This document shows positions 1 through 8,735 of a stretch of DNA of 64,000 nt, in pieces. The notes under the pieces are model-generated. The model saw nothing but the letters and a program-made list of their open reading frames with translations. It made no database searches and was not told the DNA's origin. Every line of letters starts with the position of its first letter. The first letter of the stretch is position 1. A program made the position numbers and the translations under genes. The DNA comes from Roseibium sp. Sym1 (GTDB taxonomy: Bacteria; Pseudomonadota; Alphaproteobacteria; Rhizobiales; Stappiaceae). The stretch covers positions 3,818,501 to 3,882,500 of the forward strand of contig NZ_CP114786.1 of the NCBI RefSeq assembly GCF_027359675.1, written 5' to 3'.

Positions 1-2
1 AC

Positions 3-119
3 CTCGGCCGCCCGGCCTCGCACGGCTGCATCCGACTGCATCCGAAAAACGCCGCGCGGCTGTTCAACCTTGTCCGCCAGGTCGGCCGCGGCAACGCACG
101 GGTGGTGGTCACGCGGTGA
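3..119 (+). CDS. L,D-transpeptidase (YkuD family), C-terminal fragment
   Basis: The reading frame is open from the window edge and ends at TGA 117-119. The 38 visible residues begin LGRPASHGCIRL, which contains the SHGC(I/V)R signature of YkuD-type L,D-transpeptidases. The cysteine of that motif is the nucleophile that forms 3-3 peptidoglycan cross-links or attaches proteins to peptidoglycan in the periplasm. A short helical tail and the ending ARVVVTR follow, as is usual for the C terminus of this family. The signal peptide and the rest of the domain lie upstream of the window. The family call rests on this single motif. Confidence 0.8.
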   Translation, partial: LGRPASHGCIRLHPKNAARLFNLVRQVGRGNARVVVTR

Positions 120-250
120 GTGATTTGCCATCTTGCTAAGTCTTTTGGAGGCTACGTCAGTCGAATTTTGAAACATTAATTTGTGTATTTTTGATGCCGT
201 GATTTAGAGTTGAACTGTCAAGTTATTCGTTTGATTTAGGGCCTTTTCAG

Positions 251-3244
251 ATGCTCAAGCTCGATTGTTCCTCGCCGGAGATGGCGTCCAAAAAAGCCGT
301 GGAGGCCCTGGCGAAGACGGCCGTCAAGATCATCAAGGGCGACATGATCGGCACGGCCTTCGGGTTTTACGATGCATATAAAGCCTATGCGCCAAAAGAC
401 CCGAGCCGGGAACAGATGGCCTTTATGTTTTGGCGGGCCGTCTTTTTCCTGAGTATCACCGATGCGCTGACCCGCAACCGGCTGGCACGGATGGCGCCGC
501 CCGATCAGATCGAAAGTCACGCCACCTGGCTTCTGCAAACGGTGTTTAGCCCAGACAATCCAGAAACGTTCGACCTCTCACACTTGACAGAGCCAACCAC
601 CTGGGCGCTCTACCAAGAATACCTGCGGCCTCGCTTTCCCGCCATTGTCTTCGCCCTGGAACCCGCTTCGGGTTTCTCGGAAGACGATCTAAAACACCAG
701 CTGGACCTCAGTCTCCGGGCTAGCCTTTACAAGGTCTGGTCAGACGAACGGTTCAGCGCGTTTCAGGACTATATCTCGACGCTGAAAACCGACCCGGTCT
801 TTGACGGTCTGATGCGGCGGCGGAAATGGCGGCGGCATTACGACTGGATCGAACAGAAACTCAGCGGCAAGGCCCTCTTCGGCCAGCCAGAGGACAGCGG
901 CATAACGGTGCGCAGCGTCTATACGCCTTTGCGCTGCGCCTGGGAGGAGATTGAAGACATCCCGGGCGCGACGGAAGAGGACCCGCGCCGAAGCGACAGG
1001 CCTGGCAGGCGGCGCAAACGCATCGTTCACGTCGATTGGCTGGAAGACGCTTTGAAAACCTGGCTGGAGAGGACCGCAGGCACCGACAGTGACGACACGC
1101 TTCGGGTTCTGTCGGGCGGACCGGGCAGTGGCAAATCCACGGTCGCGCGAATTTTTGCGACAGATGTTGCCCATGAAGAAAGGGTCAATGTCTGTTTCAT
1201 AGAACTACAGCATCTCAATCTTTCCGGTGATTTGCGTTCCAGCCTAGTGTCGGAAATGACGCATGCACGCGAAGGCGTTGGACTTGGAGAAGACCCTATC
1301 AAGTGGCAAGATCAATTTGACGAACGACCGATCCTTTTTGTGTTTGATGGATTGGACGAATTGGTTAATCACGCCAAACTCGACGAAGACATTAGCCGCG
1401 ACTTCTTTCAGAAGGTGCGAAACTTCCTTCGAGACGTCAACCGGGGTAAAGCCCGCGCATGCGCTTTAGTGACCGGGCGACCAGGGGCTGTATCAATAGC
1501 GTTAAACAACGCTCATTTGAACTCCAGGGTACTGCTGGAAATGATGCCGTTATGCTCCTTGCGAGATCTCCAATATCTAAAATCAATGGGTATGGCCGAT
1601 GAGTTGGAGATAATTGATCGACTCGATTTGGTAGATCGAGATCAGCGATCAGAGTTTTGGTGCATTTGGTGCAAAGGCACAAAGCAGGAAAAAGCTGCTT
1701 TGCCTGGTGCGCTTGAAGTTAAACAACTAAACGCATTTACAGCCGAGCCATTACTTTTTTTCCTGTTGATCTTGTCCGGATATGCCACAGAACCAGACCA
1801 AGCCGCAGAAAACAAGAATGTAATATATCGTAAGATTTTTGAAGATGTTCATTCACGTGACGCAGAAAAACGGGCTTCACGCGGAGATGAGCAAATAACT
1901 CAAGATCAGTTTTTCGTCTTGATGGAATGTCTTGCTTTGGCCATCTGGCATGGAGGAGGGCGAACCGGGTCAGACGAAAAATTCGAAGCGATAAGAGATT
2001 GGCATGCGGGCCGCGAAAAGAAACAGCTAGCCAGTCTTGAAGGCGCGTCACTTAAAAACGTAGCTCTACAATTCTATACACGCAAGGAGACAATTGGGAG
2101 CGACGCCGGATTTGAGTTCATTCATAAAAGCTTCGGAGAATATTTGACAGCCTGTGCTCTTGTTCGAGTTGCTGCAGTTTTGGCAGTTTCAGAAGACCCT
2201 AATGAAGAATTAGCTGCAAAATGGTTGAAGAGAACGGGAGTTGCGCAAATTAGTCGTGAAATAATTGAGTTTTTGAGAGATGAAGTGAGACTATTGGAAT
2301 TAGAAACGGTAGCAGGGATAGGGGATTCTCTTACTGATTTGTTGAATTGGGTGGTTAGGAATGGGTTGCCAGCGCATGCTGACGGTATTGAAGGAACGTG
2401 GAGGGATGCTGAAGCGCGTCAGCGTAATGCATCAGGTTCTTTGCTTGCAGTTTTGAATGCAATTTGTCATTTTCAAAAAACATATGATCAGAATTTTGTT
2501 TTAAAAATCGAGTGGGTTGAAGAATTATCGGCGCGAAGATTCCTAGATATGTTGCATGTTACAAATGGCTCTCTTCATCCGCACAGAATGCTACTTTCAG
2601 GGATTGATTTCACTAGACCAGGAGACGAGCTGGAACAATCTGATTTAACGTCATTGCAGTTGAGCTATTCTGATTTACGTGGGTCTAATCTTAATGGTGC
2701 GCTGATGTTCTTTTCTACAATTATAGGTGCGGATCTTCGGTTCGCAAAATTGAATGAGACAATTCTAGAAGGTGCAAACCTATTTGAGGTTGATTTAGAA
2801 TATTGCGAGCTGAAACACGCTATTATTGAAGATGCAGATTTGTCTTCATCTTTTTTAGGTTTTTCTAACTTTGGGAATGCGACGCTTAAAAATGCTAACG
2901 TTAGCCATACGCAGTGTATCTGCACTGACTTTGAAGATGCAAATCTCGGTAACGCCAATTTCGAATATGCAGATCTTCAACAAGCTTATTTTAGAAATGC
3001 GGATCTGAAAGGAACCAATTTTCGATTGGCTTCACTAGTTGCTGCTGACCTATCTGATACAGAAAACCTAACACAGCAACAGATTGAGTTGGCGTTCGGT
3101 GATGCCGAAACCATACTTCCTGACAATTTGAAGAGGCCCTCACATTGGTCACCGGCCGCACTTGATGAGGATGAGGCATTAAATATTTGGAATGCGTGGA
3201 AGGAACAGCGTAGGGCCGAATTGAATGGTGAAAACGCAGACTGA
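251..3244 (+). CDS. NACHT-like STAND NTPase with C-terminal pentapeptide repeats; candidate anti-phage protein
   Basis: This 997-residue protein has three visible parts. Residues 1-270 are a mostly helical region with no motif I recognise. A P-loop NTPase follows, with Walker A GGPGSGKST at 289-297 and a Walker B ending in acidic residues (ILFVFDGLDEL, about 361-371), the pattern of NACHT/STAND ATPases. After a long helical middle, residues about 797-937 are pentapeptide repeats (units such as GADLR, EGANL, GNANF), which fold as a beta-helix. STAND proteins of this kind are often immune sensors that oligomerise on ligand binding, so a defence role is inferred. No TIR, nuclease or transmembrane effector is obvious. 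The first third is GC-rich and the rest clearly AT-rich, which suggests transfer or a mosaic origin. It stands alone and its stop abuts the convergent LysR gene with no spacer. Confidence 0.8.
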   Translation: MLKLDCSSPEMASKKAVEALAKTAVKIIKGDMIGTAFGFYDAYKAYAPKDPSREQMAFMFWRAVFFLSITDALTRNRLARMAPPDQIESHATWLLQTVFSPDNPETFDLSHLTEPTTWALYQEYLRPRFPAIVFALEPASGFSEDDLKHQLDLSLRASLYKVWSDERFSAFQDYISTLKTDPVFDGLMRRRKWRRHYDWIEQKLSGKALFGQPEDSGITVRSVYTPLRCAWEEIEDIPGATEEDPRRSDRPGRRRKRIVHVDWLEDALKTWLERTAGTDSDDTLRVLSGGPGSGKSTVARIFATDVAHEERVNVCFIELQHLNLSGDLRSSLVSEMTHAREGVGLGEDPIKWQDQFDERPILFVFDGLDELVNHAKLDEDISRDFFQKVRNFLRDVNRGKARACALVTGRPGAVSIALNNAHLNSRVLLEMMPLCSLRDLQYLKSMGMADELEIIDRLDLVDRDQRSEFWCIWCKGTKQEKAALPGALEVKQLNAFTAEPLLFFLLILSGYATEPDQAAENKNVIYRKIFEDVHSRDAEKRASRGDEQITQDQFFVLMECLALAIWHGGGRTGSDEKFEAIRDWHAGREKKQLASLEGASLKNVALQFYTRKETIGSDAGFEFIHKSFGEYLTACALVRVAAVLAVSEDPNEELAAKWLKRTGVAQISREIIEFLRDEVRLLELETVAGIGDSLTDLLNWVVRNGLPAHADGIEGTWRDAEARQRNASGSLLAVLNAICHFQKTYDQNFVLKIEWVEELSARRFLDMLHVTNGSLHPHRMLLSGIDFTRPGDELEQSDLTSLQLSYSDLRGSNLNGALMFFSTIIGADLRFAKLNETILEGANLFEVDLEYCELKHAIIEDADLSSSFLGFSNFGNATLKNANVSHTQCICTDFEDANLGNANFEYADLQQAYFRNADLKGTNFRLASLVAADLSDTENLTQQQIELAFGDAETILPDNLKRPSHWSPAALDEDEALNIWNAWKEQRRAELNGENAD

Positions 3245-4144
3245 TCAACCTCCGCTCCCAGCCGCCTCCTTCAGCCAATTCACCACCACCTCGGCCGTTG
3301 CCCGGTTGCGGCTCTTGTGCGACAGGACCGCGTGATAGGCGTTGTTCGGCGTCAGCGGCGGCAGGCCGGCCGGGATCAGCAGGCCCTTGTCGACCTGGTC
3401 GCCGGTGATCGAACGCCAGCCGAGCATGACGCCGTGACCGGAAAGGGCCGCCTGGCTGGCCTGGACGTAGTTGGAGAACCTGAGGCCCTTGGCCGATCCG
3501 GCCGCCTTCTGGCCGGTGCGGGTCAGATACTCCGGCCAGGAAATCCAGCGCCTGTCATTGGTCTCCACGTGGATCAGGAAGGCGGAGCCAAGGCTGCCGC
3601 CGGTCTCCATCAGACGGCGGACGTAAGAGGGCGCGCAGACCGGCTCGACATGCTCCTGAAACAGCAGCTCGACCGTGCCGTCATCCCAGCGGCCGTCGCC
3701 GTAGCGCATGGCGATGTCCGTGCCCGGACCGAGGCGGGGGACTTCCTGCTGGGTGGTCTGCACATTCACCGCGACATCGGGATGGTCGAGATAGAACGCC
3801 TCGAGACGAGGCATCAGCCAGTAGGTGGCAAAGCCGATGGTGCAGGCAAGGGTTACCGAGGCACCGCCGGGATCTGTCAGTGCGCGGATGTCGTCAAGGG
3901 CACCCGTCAGCCGCTCGCGGTTCTCGGTCACCGCCTTCAGAAGAATGTGACCGGCCTCGGTCAGACCGGCGGGCCGGGTGCTGCGATCGACCAGAGCGGC
4001 GCCGACATGGTCTTCCAGCTGCTTCAAGGCCTGGCTGACCGCGGACAGCGACACGTTGAGCTCGGCGGCCGCCGCCTTGGCGCTGCCGGCGCGCTGCACG
4101 GTTTCGAAGACGCTCAGAAGCCGAAGGGGCGGCAGGCGGTGCAT
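3245..4144 (-). CDS. LysR-family transcriptional regulator (GcvA-like)
   Basis: This 299-residue protein has the LysR layout. An N-terminal winged helix-turn-helix (about residues 5-65) contains RAGSAKAAAAELNVSLSAVS, and a substrate-binding effector domain follows (about 90-295). The opening PPLRLLSVFETV is typical of GcvA-like LysR proteins. It diverges from the dioxygenase/aldolase pair at 4313-6207 with a 168-bp gap, the classic arrangement in which a LysR protein controls its neighbour and itself. The likely inducer is therefore a substrate or product of those enzymes, which is inference. Its stop codon directly abuts the stop of the NTPase gene. Confidence 0.9.
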   Translation of the reverse strand: MHRLPPLRLLSVFETVQRAGSAKAAAAELNVSLSAVSQALKQLEDHVGAALVDRSTRPAGLTEAGHILLKAVTENRERLTGALDDIRALTDPGGASVTLACTIGFATYWLMPRLEAFYLDHPDVAVNVQTTQQEVPRLGPGTDIAMRYGDGRWDDGTVELLFQEHVEPVCAPSYVRRLMETGGSLGSAFLIHVETNDRRWISWPEYLTRTGQKAAGSAKGLRFSNYVQASQAALSGHGVMLGWRSITGDQVDKGLLIPAGLPPLTPNNAYHAVLSHKSRNRATAEVVVNWLKEAAGSGG

Positions 4145-4312
4145 GTTGATCTCACAAGTTAATCAAACGCTTAAGTTAACTTCTGTTTTTATCGCCTTTT
4201 CAAATCAGGGACACAAGCGCAATTTTGCCGTAAGAACATGAATTGCAACCGCTTCCGCTTTCCCTGGAACTCGATTTCGTTGCGAAAGCAGGCTTAACTT
4301 AAAGGCAAGACC
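4145..4312. promoter_or_regulatory. Divergent intergenic region with candidate LysR sites
   Basis: This region is AT-richer than its surroundings. It holds AAGTTAA at 4156 and again within the perfect 10-bp palindrome AAGTTAACTT near 4173-4182. A related CTTAACTTAA lies at 4293-4302, just upstream of the dioxygenase start. Repeated AGTTAA half-sites at both ends of a divergent LysR intergenic region fit regulator binding at an upstream and a promoter-proximal site. Binding is inferred from position and symmetry only. Confidence 0.4.
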
Positions 4313-5443
4313 ATGCTTGGAACCGGTGAAACGGGCGTGCTGCTTCAGGAAAACGGCCTCGACGTGCCGCTCGGCGACGGCCGGACGGCCTATTTCAACT
4401 ACTACTGGCTGCGCGACAATTGCCCGAGTTCGTTCGACCCGGAAACCCGCGAACGGGTGTTTGACGTCTTCGGCATGAACGCGGCGCCGAAAGCCGCCAG
4501 CGCGGTCATCTCCAACGGGGCGCTGGAGATTGCCTGGACCGGCAGCAACCACGTCACCCGCATGCCGCTGGACCGGCTGGTGCAATTCTCCAGCGGTCAG
4601 AAGCGGGCGGATGTCGCCAACCTGCCGCGTGTGCCCTGGCATGCCGATCATTACGGCAAGATCGCGCGTTTCGCCCATGACGACCTGATGGCCGACAAGA
4701 CGAACGTGCGCGACTGGGCCAGGGCCATGCTGACCGACGGGATTGCACTTTTGACCGGCCTGCCGGACACGGACGCGGCCCTGCTTGATACGGCCGGCCT
4801 GATCGGCCATGTGCGGCCGAGCTATTTCGGCCAGGTGTTCGAGGTCAAGACCCATATCAAGCCGACCAATCTCGCCTTCACCTCCAAGGCGCTGCCGTTG
4901 CACACGGACCTGCCGGACGAGGACCTGGCACCCGGCGTCCAGTTCCTGCATTGCCGGGCGAATTCGGTGGAAGGCGGCAACTCGATCTTTGCCGACGGGC
5001 TGGCGGTTGCCCAGGATTTCCGGGCGCTGTACCCGGAGGACTTCGAGCTGCTGGTCGACATCGACGTACCCTATTACTGCGAGCACGACACGTTCGACAT
5101 GCGCGCCCGCCAGCGGGTGATCGAACTGGACGAGCACGGCGCCATCTCCGGCGTCACCATCAGCCAGCACCATGCCGACATTTTCGACATGCCGCAGAAA
5201 GATCTCGACCGCTATTATCCGGCCTTCTGCCGGTTCGGCAGGATGATGCGCGACGACAGGTACCTGATGCGGTTCCGGTTGAACGCGGGCGAGTGTATCG
5301 TCTTCGACAATCACCGCATCGTGCACGGCCGCGCCGCCTATTCGGCCACCAGCGGCAACCGGCACCTGCGCGGCTGCTACACGGACCGGGGCGAATTGCG
5401 CTCCACATACCGGATCCTGTCGGGGGAAGGGCGGTTCAAATGA
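4313..5443 (+). CDS. 2-oxoglutarate/Fe(II) dioxygenase, gamma-butyrobetaine hydroxylase-like
   Basis: This 376-residue protein belongs to the TauD/BBOX group. An N-terminal DUF971-type region (about 15-95) includes FNYYWLRDNCPSS, a hallmark of gamma-butyrobetaine and trimethyllysine hydroxylases. A double-stranded beta-helix domain follows. The iron ligands are visible as HTD (His197, Asp199) and a distal His338 in IVHGRAA. Only one cysteine remains where many relatives have a zinc-binding cluster, so the exact substrate is uncertain; butyrobetaine, trimethyllysine or another quaternary amine are possible. It overlaps the next gene by ATGA, implying translational coupling with the class II aldolase, and is probably controlled by the divergent LysR gene. 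Confidence 0.85.
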   Translation: MLGTGETGVLLQENGLDVPLGDGRTAYFNYYWLRDNCPSSFDPETRERVFDVFGMNAAPKAASAVISNGALEIAWTGSNHVTRMPLDRLVQFSSGQKRADVANLPRVPWHADHYGKIARFAHDDLMADKTNVRDWARAMLTDGIALLTGLPDTDAALLDTAGLIGHVRPSYFGQVFEVKTHIKPTNLAFTSKALPLHTDLPDEDLAPGVQFLHCRANSVEGGNSIFADGLAVAQDFRALYPEDFELLVDIDVPYYCEHDTFDMRARQRVIELDEHGAISGVTISQHHADIFDMPQKDLDRYYPAFCRFGRMMRDDRYLMRFRLNAGECIVFDNHRIVHGRAAYSATSGNRHLRGCYTDRGELRSTYRILSGEGRFK

Positions 5444-6207
5444 GCGTTGTTACGGAGGTTGCCTTCGGCAATACGGAACGGCAGAGCGAGCAGGCACTGC
5501 GCGAGGATCTCGCGGCCGCGTTCCGGATCGCGGTCAGGCTCGGCTGGCACGAATCCGTCGGCAATCATTTTTCCGCCGCGGTCTCGGAGGATGGCGCCAG
5601 CTTCCTGATGAACCCGAAATGGCGGCACTTCTCCGAAATCCGCGCCAGCGACCTTCTTCTGCTCGACGCCAATGACGAGGAGGTGATGGAGCAGGAAAAC
5701 GCGCCGGACCCGTCCGCCTGGTGCATTCACGGCACGGTGCACCGGACCAATCCGAAGGCGCGCGTGCTGTTCCACGTCCATCCGCCGCATGCCACCGCGC
5801 TGGCCTGCCTCGCAGACCCGTCGATGAAGCCGGTCGATCTCAACACGGCGCGGTTCTTCGGCAAGGTCGCCGTCGATCTCGGCTTCGGCGGCATGGCCGA
5901 CGAGGCGGAGGAGGGGCGGCGTATTGCCGAGACCCTTGGTGACAGGCCGGTGCTGATGATGGGCAATCACGGCGTCTCCATTGCCGCCGAAACCGTGCCG
6001 GAGGCCTTCGAACATCTCTATTTCTTCGAGCGGGCGGCGGAGACCCTCCTGAGGGCCTATGGCTCCGGCCGGCCTTTGGCGGTCATGTCGGACAACCTTG
6101 CCGCCAAGACCGCCGCCGAGTGGGAGCCCTACAAGGGCATGGGCTTTGCCCATTTCGACCACTGGAAGCGGCAGCTGGACCGGAGCGAGCCGGATTACAG
6201 GGACTGA
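5440..6207 (+). CDS. Class II aldolase/adducin family protein
   Basis: This 255-residue protein is read from the ATG at 5440, which overlaps the stop of the dioxygenase gene; the frame is open further upstream but only by chance. It matches the class II aldolase/adducin fold: WHESVGNHFSAAV near the N terminus, the metal-ligand stretch VLFHVHPPHAT, and a third conserved histidine in MMGNHGVS. Such enzymes cleave or epimerise small sugar or aldol compounds using a divalent metal. Coupling to the dioxygenase suggests it acts on the hydroxylated product, for example by retro-aldol cleavage. That pathway is my inference. The family call is firm, the substrate unknown. Confidence 0.87.
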   Translation: MSVVTEVAFGNTERQSEQALREDLAAAFRIAVRLGWHESVGNHFSAAVSEDGASFLMNPKWRHFSEIRASDLLLLDANDEEVMEQENAPDPSAWCIHGTVHRTNPKARVLFHVHPPHATALACLADPSMKPVDLNTARFFGKVAVDLGFGGMADEAEEGRRIAETLGDRPVLMMGNHGVSIAAETVPEAFEHLYFFERAAETLLRAYGSGRPLAVMSDNLAAKTAAEWEPYKGMGFAHFDHWKRQLDRSEPDYRD

Positions 6208-6823
6208 AGGACTGGCGTCCCTTCGTCTGCATCCCTTCCGGTGTCAGTCCGGGCGAGCGCAGTGCAAGCTGTGCGCTGATCCGGAATCCGGCGGATGCGA
6301 GTTCGCAATCACGACAAAGGCAGCTCTCTGCTGCTATTGCAGGAAAAATAGAAAAACCTGACCGCGCACACCGCTGTCATCTCCGCGAAAGCGGAGACCC
6401 AGGATGTCTCATCGGCAACCTTTTTTGCGTAAAAGCCGCCGCCCGGGAGTCCTGGGACCCGGCTTTCTGTACATTTCGCGTTGATGGCAGGGGGAGAGGG
6501 CGATGGCGCTAACACAAATTCAGTGTCACCCCGGGCGAGCAACGCGAGACCCGGGGCCCACTCGTTTCCAGAGAGAACAGCATGTGGCGACCAGGATTTT
6601 CCGACCATCATCGGCTTTGACAAGGTGATTTGCGAGTAGGCCCCGGATCTGCGCTGCGCTTGTCCGGGGTGACACCGAGGGTATTGCACGTCCGAGATCC
6701 CGAAAGTCACGCTGGAGCTTGGGAAACTGGCAATTAACGCCTGTAGTACCCGCCTAATACCCGCTCGGATCCGTTGCCTGCTAGCGTTCCTCTATCGCTT
6801 TTTGCCAAGCTGGAGGACAGAGC
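6208..6823. other. Gene-free intergenic stretch with REP-like palindromes
   Basis: No gene is credible across these 616 bases. A small hairpin lies near 6372-6404, where CTCCGCGAAAGCGGAG is self-complementary, and a longer REP-like element follows (separate entry). The remainder is low-information GC-rich spacer. Just before 6824 there is a purine stretch, GGAGGACAGAGC, that serves as the ribosome site of the next gene. Confidence 0.6.
6523..6675. repeat. REP-like palindromic element (class 1)
   Basis: The element starts GTGTCACCCCGGG and ends CCGGGGTGACAC, so its ends are inverted repeats. Each end contains a small hairpin separated by about 100 bp, with the recurring phrase GGGGCCCACTCGTTTCCAGAG. 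The same architecture recurs around 17988, 49621, 51892 and 56975. Elements of this type are dispersed extragenic palindromes, and two of the copies in this window are insertion sites for the IS110-type element. Confidence 0.7.
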
Positions 6824-7417
6824 ATGAGTGCGAAAAAGATCCTGATGATCACCGGTGACTTCACCGAGGACTACGAGACCATGGTGCCGTTCCAGGCGCT
6901 GCTGGCCATGGGCCATGCGGTCGACGCGGTCTGCCCGGGCAAGAAGGCCGGTGAGACGGTCGCCACCTGCATCCACGATTTCGAGGGCGACCAGACCTAT
7001 TCCGAAAAACGCGGCCACAATTTCACGCTGAACGCGAGTTTCGCCGAGGTCGATGTCGCCGCCTATGACGCGCTGGTCATCCCGGGCGGGCGCGCGCCGG
7101 AATATCTGCGCCTCGATGCCGGGGTTCTGGCCGCGGTCGAGCACTTCATGGCCGAAGGCAAGCCGGTCGCCGCGATCTGCCACGGTGCGCAGATCCTGAC
7201 CGCGGCCAAGGTCATCGACGGCCGCACCGTCTCGGCCTATCCGGCCTGCCGCCCGGAAGTGGAACTTGCCGGTGCGACCTATGCCGACATCGCCATCGAC
7301 GGTGCCGTCACCGACGGCAATCTGGTCACCGCCCCGGCCTGGCCGGCCCATCCGGCCTGGCTCGCCCAGTTCAATGCGGTGCTGACTGGCGAGGCCGCCG
7401 GGTCGCTGGCGGCGTAA
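6824..7417 (+). CDS. DJ-1/PfpI family protein
   Basis: This 197-residue protein has the DJ-1/PfpI fold. It opens [15 protein letters not shown], with a conserved acidic residue near position 15. The nucleophile elbow AAICHGAQ places the reactive cysteine at 119 followed by His120. Relatives include cysteine proteases, glyoxalase III-type deglycases and stress chaperones, and the sequence does not decide among these. It stands alone between two repeat-rich intergenic regions. The start is supported by GGAGG about nine bases upstream. A cytoplasmic location is expected, as there is no signal peptide. Confidence 0.88.
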   Translation: MSAKKILMITGDFTEDYETMVPFQALLAMGHAVDAVCPGKKAGETVATCIHDFEGDQTYSEKRGHNFTLNASFAEVDVAAYDALVIPGGRAPEYLRLDAGVLAAVEHFMAEGKPVAAICHGAQILTAAKVIDGRTVSAYPACRPEVELAGATYADIAIDGAVTDGNLVTAPAWPAHPAWLAQFNAVLTGEAAGSLAA

Positions 7418-7449
7418 GGCAGGGCAAGCAGCACCTGCTGCAACCACAG

Positions 7450-7493
7450 CCTCATCCTTCGAGGCAGCGCCGACGCGCTTCCTCGGGATGAGG
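7450..7493. repeat. Short palindromic repeat, CCTCATCC type (class 2)
   Basis: CCTCATCCTTCGAGG faces CCTCGGGATGAGG across a short loop. The arms resemble those of the longer class 2 element at 52131-52246 (CATCCTGAGGA...TCCTCAGGATG). It lies just after the DJ-1 gene and could act as a transcript-end hairpin. Confidence 0.5.
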
Positions 7494-7529
7494 CGGAGTT
7501 TGTAGTGAAGGCGGTGCCACTGGTGCTTC

Positions 7530-7644
7530 TCCTCCCCCTTGTGGGGAGGGGATCGGGGTGGGGGTCTTTACCGCTTCTGCCAAGGTTACGGCTTCGCCGT
7601 TTACGAATACCCTAACCCTTCCCCACAAGGGGGAAGAGGATTAG
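7530..7644. repeat. Palindromic element, CCCCCTTGTGGGG type (class 3)
   Basis: The left arm contains CCCCCTTGTGGGGAGGGG and the right arm CCCTTCCCCACAAGGGGG, which are near-perfect inverse copies separated by about 60 bp. The same element type occurs at 13997-14150. It is a dispersed intergenic repeat with no coding potential. Confidence 0.6.
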
Positions 7645-7730
7645 GTTGAATGCGTGTCGAAGGCATACGTGCCCGTCGCCATGAAAAGCGTGTGAAAAGA
7701 CAGAAATACGGAAAGCCCGGAGGATACGAC

Positions 7731-8081
7731 ATGTGCAAATTGTTCATCGATGCGGATCCGGCGCTTTGGGAAAGCACGACGAAGTCCCTGCGGATCGACG
7801 GCATGGTCACTTCCGTGCGCCTGGAGACCTTTTTCTGGAAGGTGCTCGACGAAATCGCCGGGCGCGACGGCATGAATGTGGTCCAGCTGATCACCAGGCT
7901 GCATCACGAGAGCATCGATGCTGGCCATGATCTCGGCAACTTCACCAGTTTCCTGCGTGTGTGCTGCGGCCGGTACCTGGCGCTGCAGCTTTCAGGTGAC
8001 GTGCCCTCCGACACCCGCCTGCCGATCGCGGGCCTCGATGCCGACGGCATCCTGGAGGCCGAGAGCGGGCGGGTGCATTAA
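7731..8081 (+). CDS. Ribbon-helix-helix domain protein (RHH_4 type)
   Basis: I chose the ATG at 7731, preceded by GGAGGA at good spacing, giving 116 residues. The ATG at 7650 would add a basic, unconserved tail. The protein begins MCKLFIDADPALWESTTKSL and continues with IDGMVTSVRLETFFWKVLDEIA, which matches the alphaproteobacterial RHH_4 family. A GNFTSFLRVCCGRYLAL stretch closes the domain. Ribbon-helix-helix proteins dimerise and bind DNA, so a small regulator is likely; its targets are unknown. No toxin or antitoxin partner is adjacent. Confidence 0.8.
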   Translation: MCKLFIDADPALWESTTKSLRIDGMVTSVRLETFFWKVLDEIAGRDGMNVVQLITRLHHESIDAGHDLGNFTSFLRVCCGRYLALQLSGDVPSDTRLPIAGLDADGILEAESGRVH

Positions 8082-8126
8082 GGCGCCGGGACTGCGGCGG
8101 AAGGTGTCGAAAACATCAATATTGAT

Positions 8127-8243
8127 ATGCATGTCTGCTTTCGGGAAAAAGCTCCTGAAACTCTCAGAGTAATCGCAGACGCGATCGAAGCTGACGAGTT
8201 CTCGGCTATGCTGTCCAAGCTATTCTTTGGCCGTGAGGGCTGA
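8127..8243 (+). CDS. Possible 38-residue ORF
   Basis: A short frame from ATG 8127 to TGA 8241-8243 encodes a sequence of protein-like composition (APETLRVIADAIEADEF). It sits in the same frame as the preceding gene, downstream of that gene's TAA. It could be a small gene or the surviving tail of a decayed one. There is no clear ribosome site and no recognised family, so support is weak. Confidence 0.2.
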   Translation: MHVCFREKAPETLRVIADAIEADEFSAMLSKLFFGREG

Positions 8244-8281
8244 AAATCGAAATGGTTCTGCACGGCTCGTAAGGTGCTGAC

Positions 8282-8476
8282 ATGAGAAAAGTACTGATTG
8301 CAATCGTATCGCTCTCCTTAGGATTTGCCGGCTTATGGCTCTTGTATATGCAGCTGATTGTGTGGGGTTATATACACGGACTGGCGCTCATGGCTGTTGG
8401 CCTTTTGCTTGCGATTGGCTTCGGTTGGTTTTGGATTGATGTCTTGCGTCCAGTATTGACTGGACGAGAAGAATAA
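8282..8476 (+). CDS. Small two-helix membrane protein, unknown
   Basis: This 64-residue protein is almost entirely two hydrophobic segments (about residues 4-28 and 34-56), with a charged C terminus ending GREE. It belongs to no family I recognise. Base composition is lower in GC than the flanking metabolic genes. The next ORF follows after about 20 bases and is also a small membrane protein, so the two may form a pair. An upstream AAGGTGCTGAC provides a weak ribosome site. Confidence 0.5.
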   Translation: MRKVLIAIVSLSLGFAGLWLLYMQLIVWGYIHGLALMAVGLLLAIGFGWFWIDVLRPVLTGREE

Positions 8477-8495
8477 AATTTGAGGGACCTGAACG

Positions 8496-8735
8496 ATGGC
8501 AATTTCTGACTACTTCGCACTTGCTGCGATCTGGCTAGGCTTTGCAGGTGTAGTCGGTCTTTTTCGATTTGGAATGCCTTTTCATGTCCCCAAAAAAGGC
8601 AAGAGTAGCCTACTGCTAGAAAATGGAAGCAAAAAGAGTGAGCAAAAGGAAACGCTATACGGCTTCCTCGGTTGGCTTTCCCTTGGTGCGCTCTTCTTTT
8701 CAGCGTTTCTGCAATCAGTTTCATTATTGATGTGA
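8496..8735 (+). CDS. Small membrane protein, unknown
   Basis: This 79-residue protein has two hydrophobic segments (about 4-27 and 56-78) joined by a lysine-rich, polar stretch. A GAGGGACCTGAACG ribosome region precedes the ATG. It follows the other small membrane protein closely and shares its lower GC. No family is recognised, and the pair could be remnants of an acquired segment. Confidence 0.5.
   Translation: MAISDYFALAAIWLGFAGVVGLFRFGMPFHVPKKGKSSLLLENGSKKSEQKETLYGFLGWLSLGALFFSAFLQSVSLLM

Noticed and set aside
5440..6207. Hydroxytrimethyllysine aldolase of carnitine synthesis
   Set aside because: Known enzymes for that step are PLP-dependent, while this is a metal-type class II aldolase; kept only as a question.
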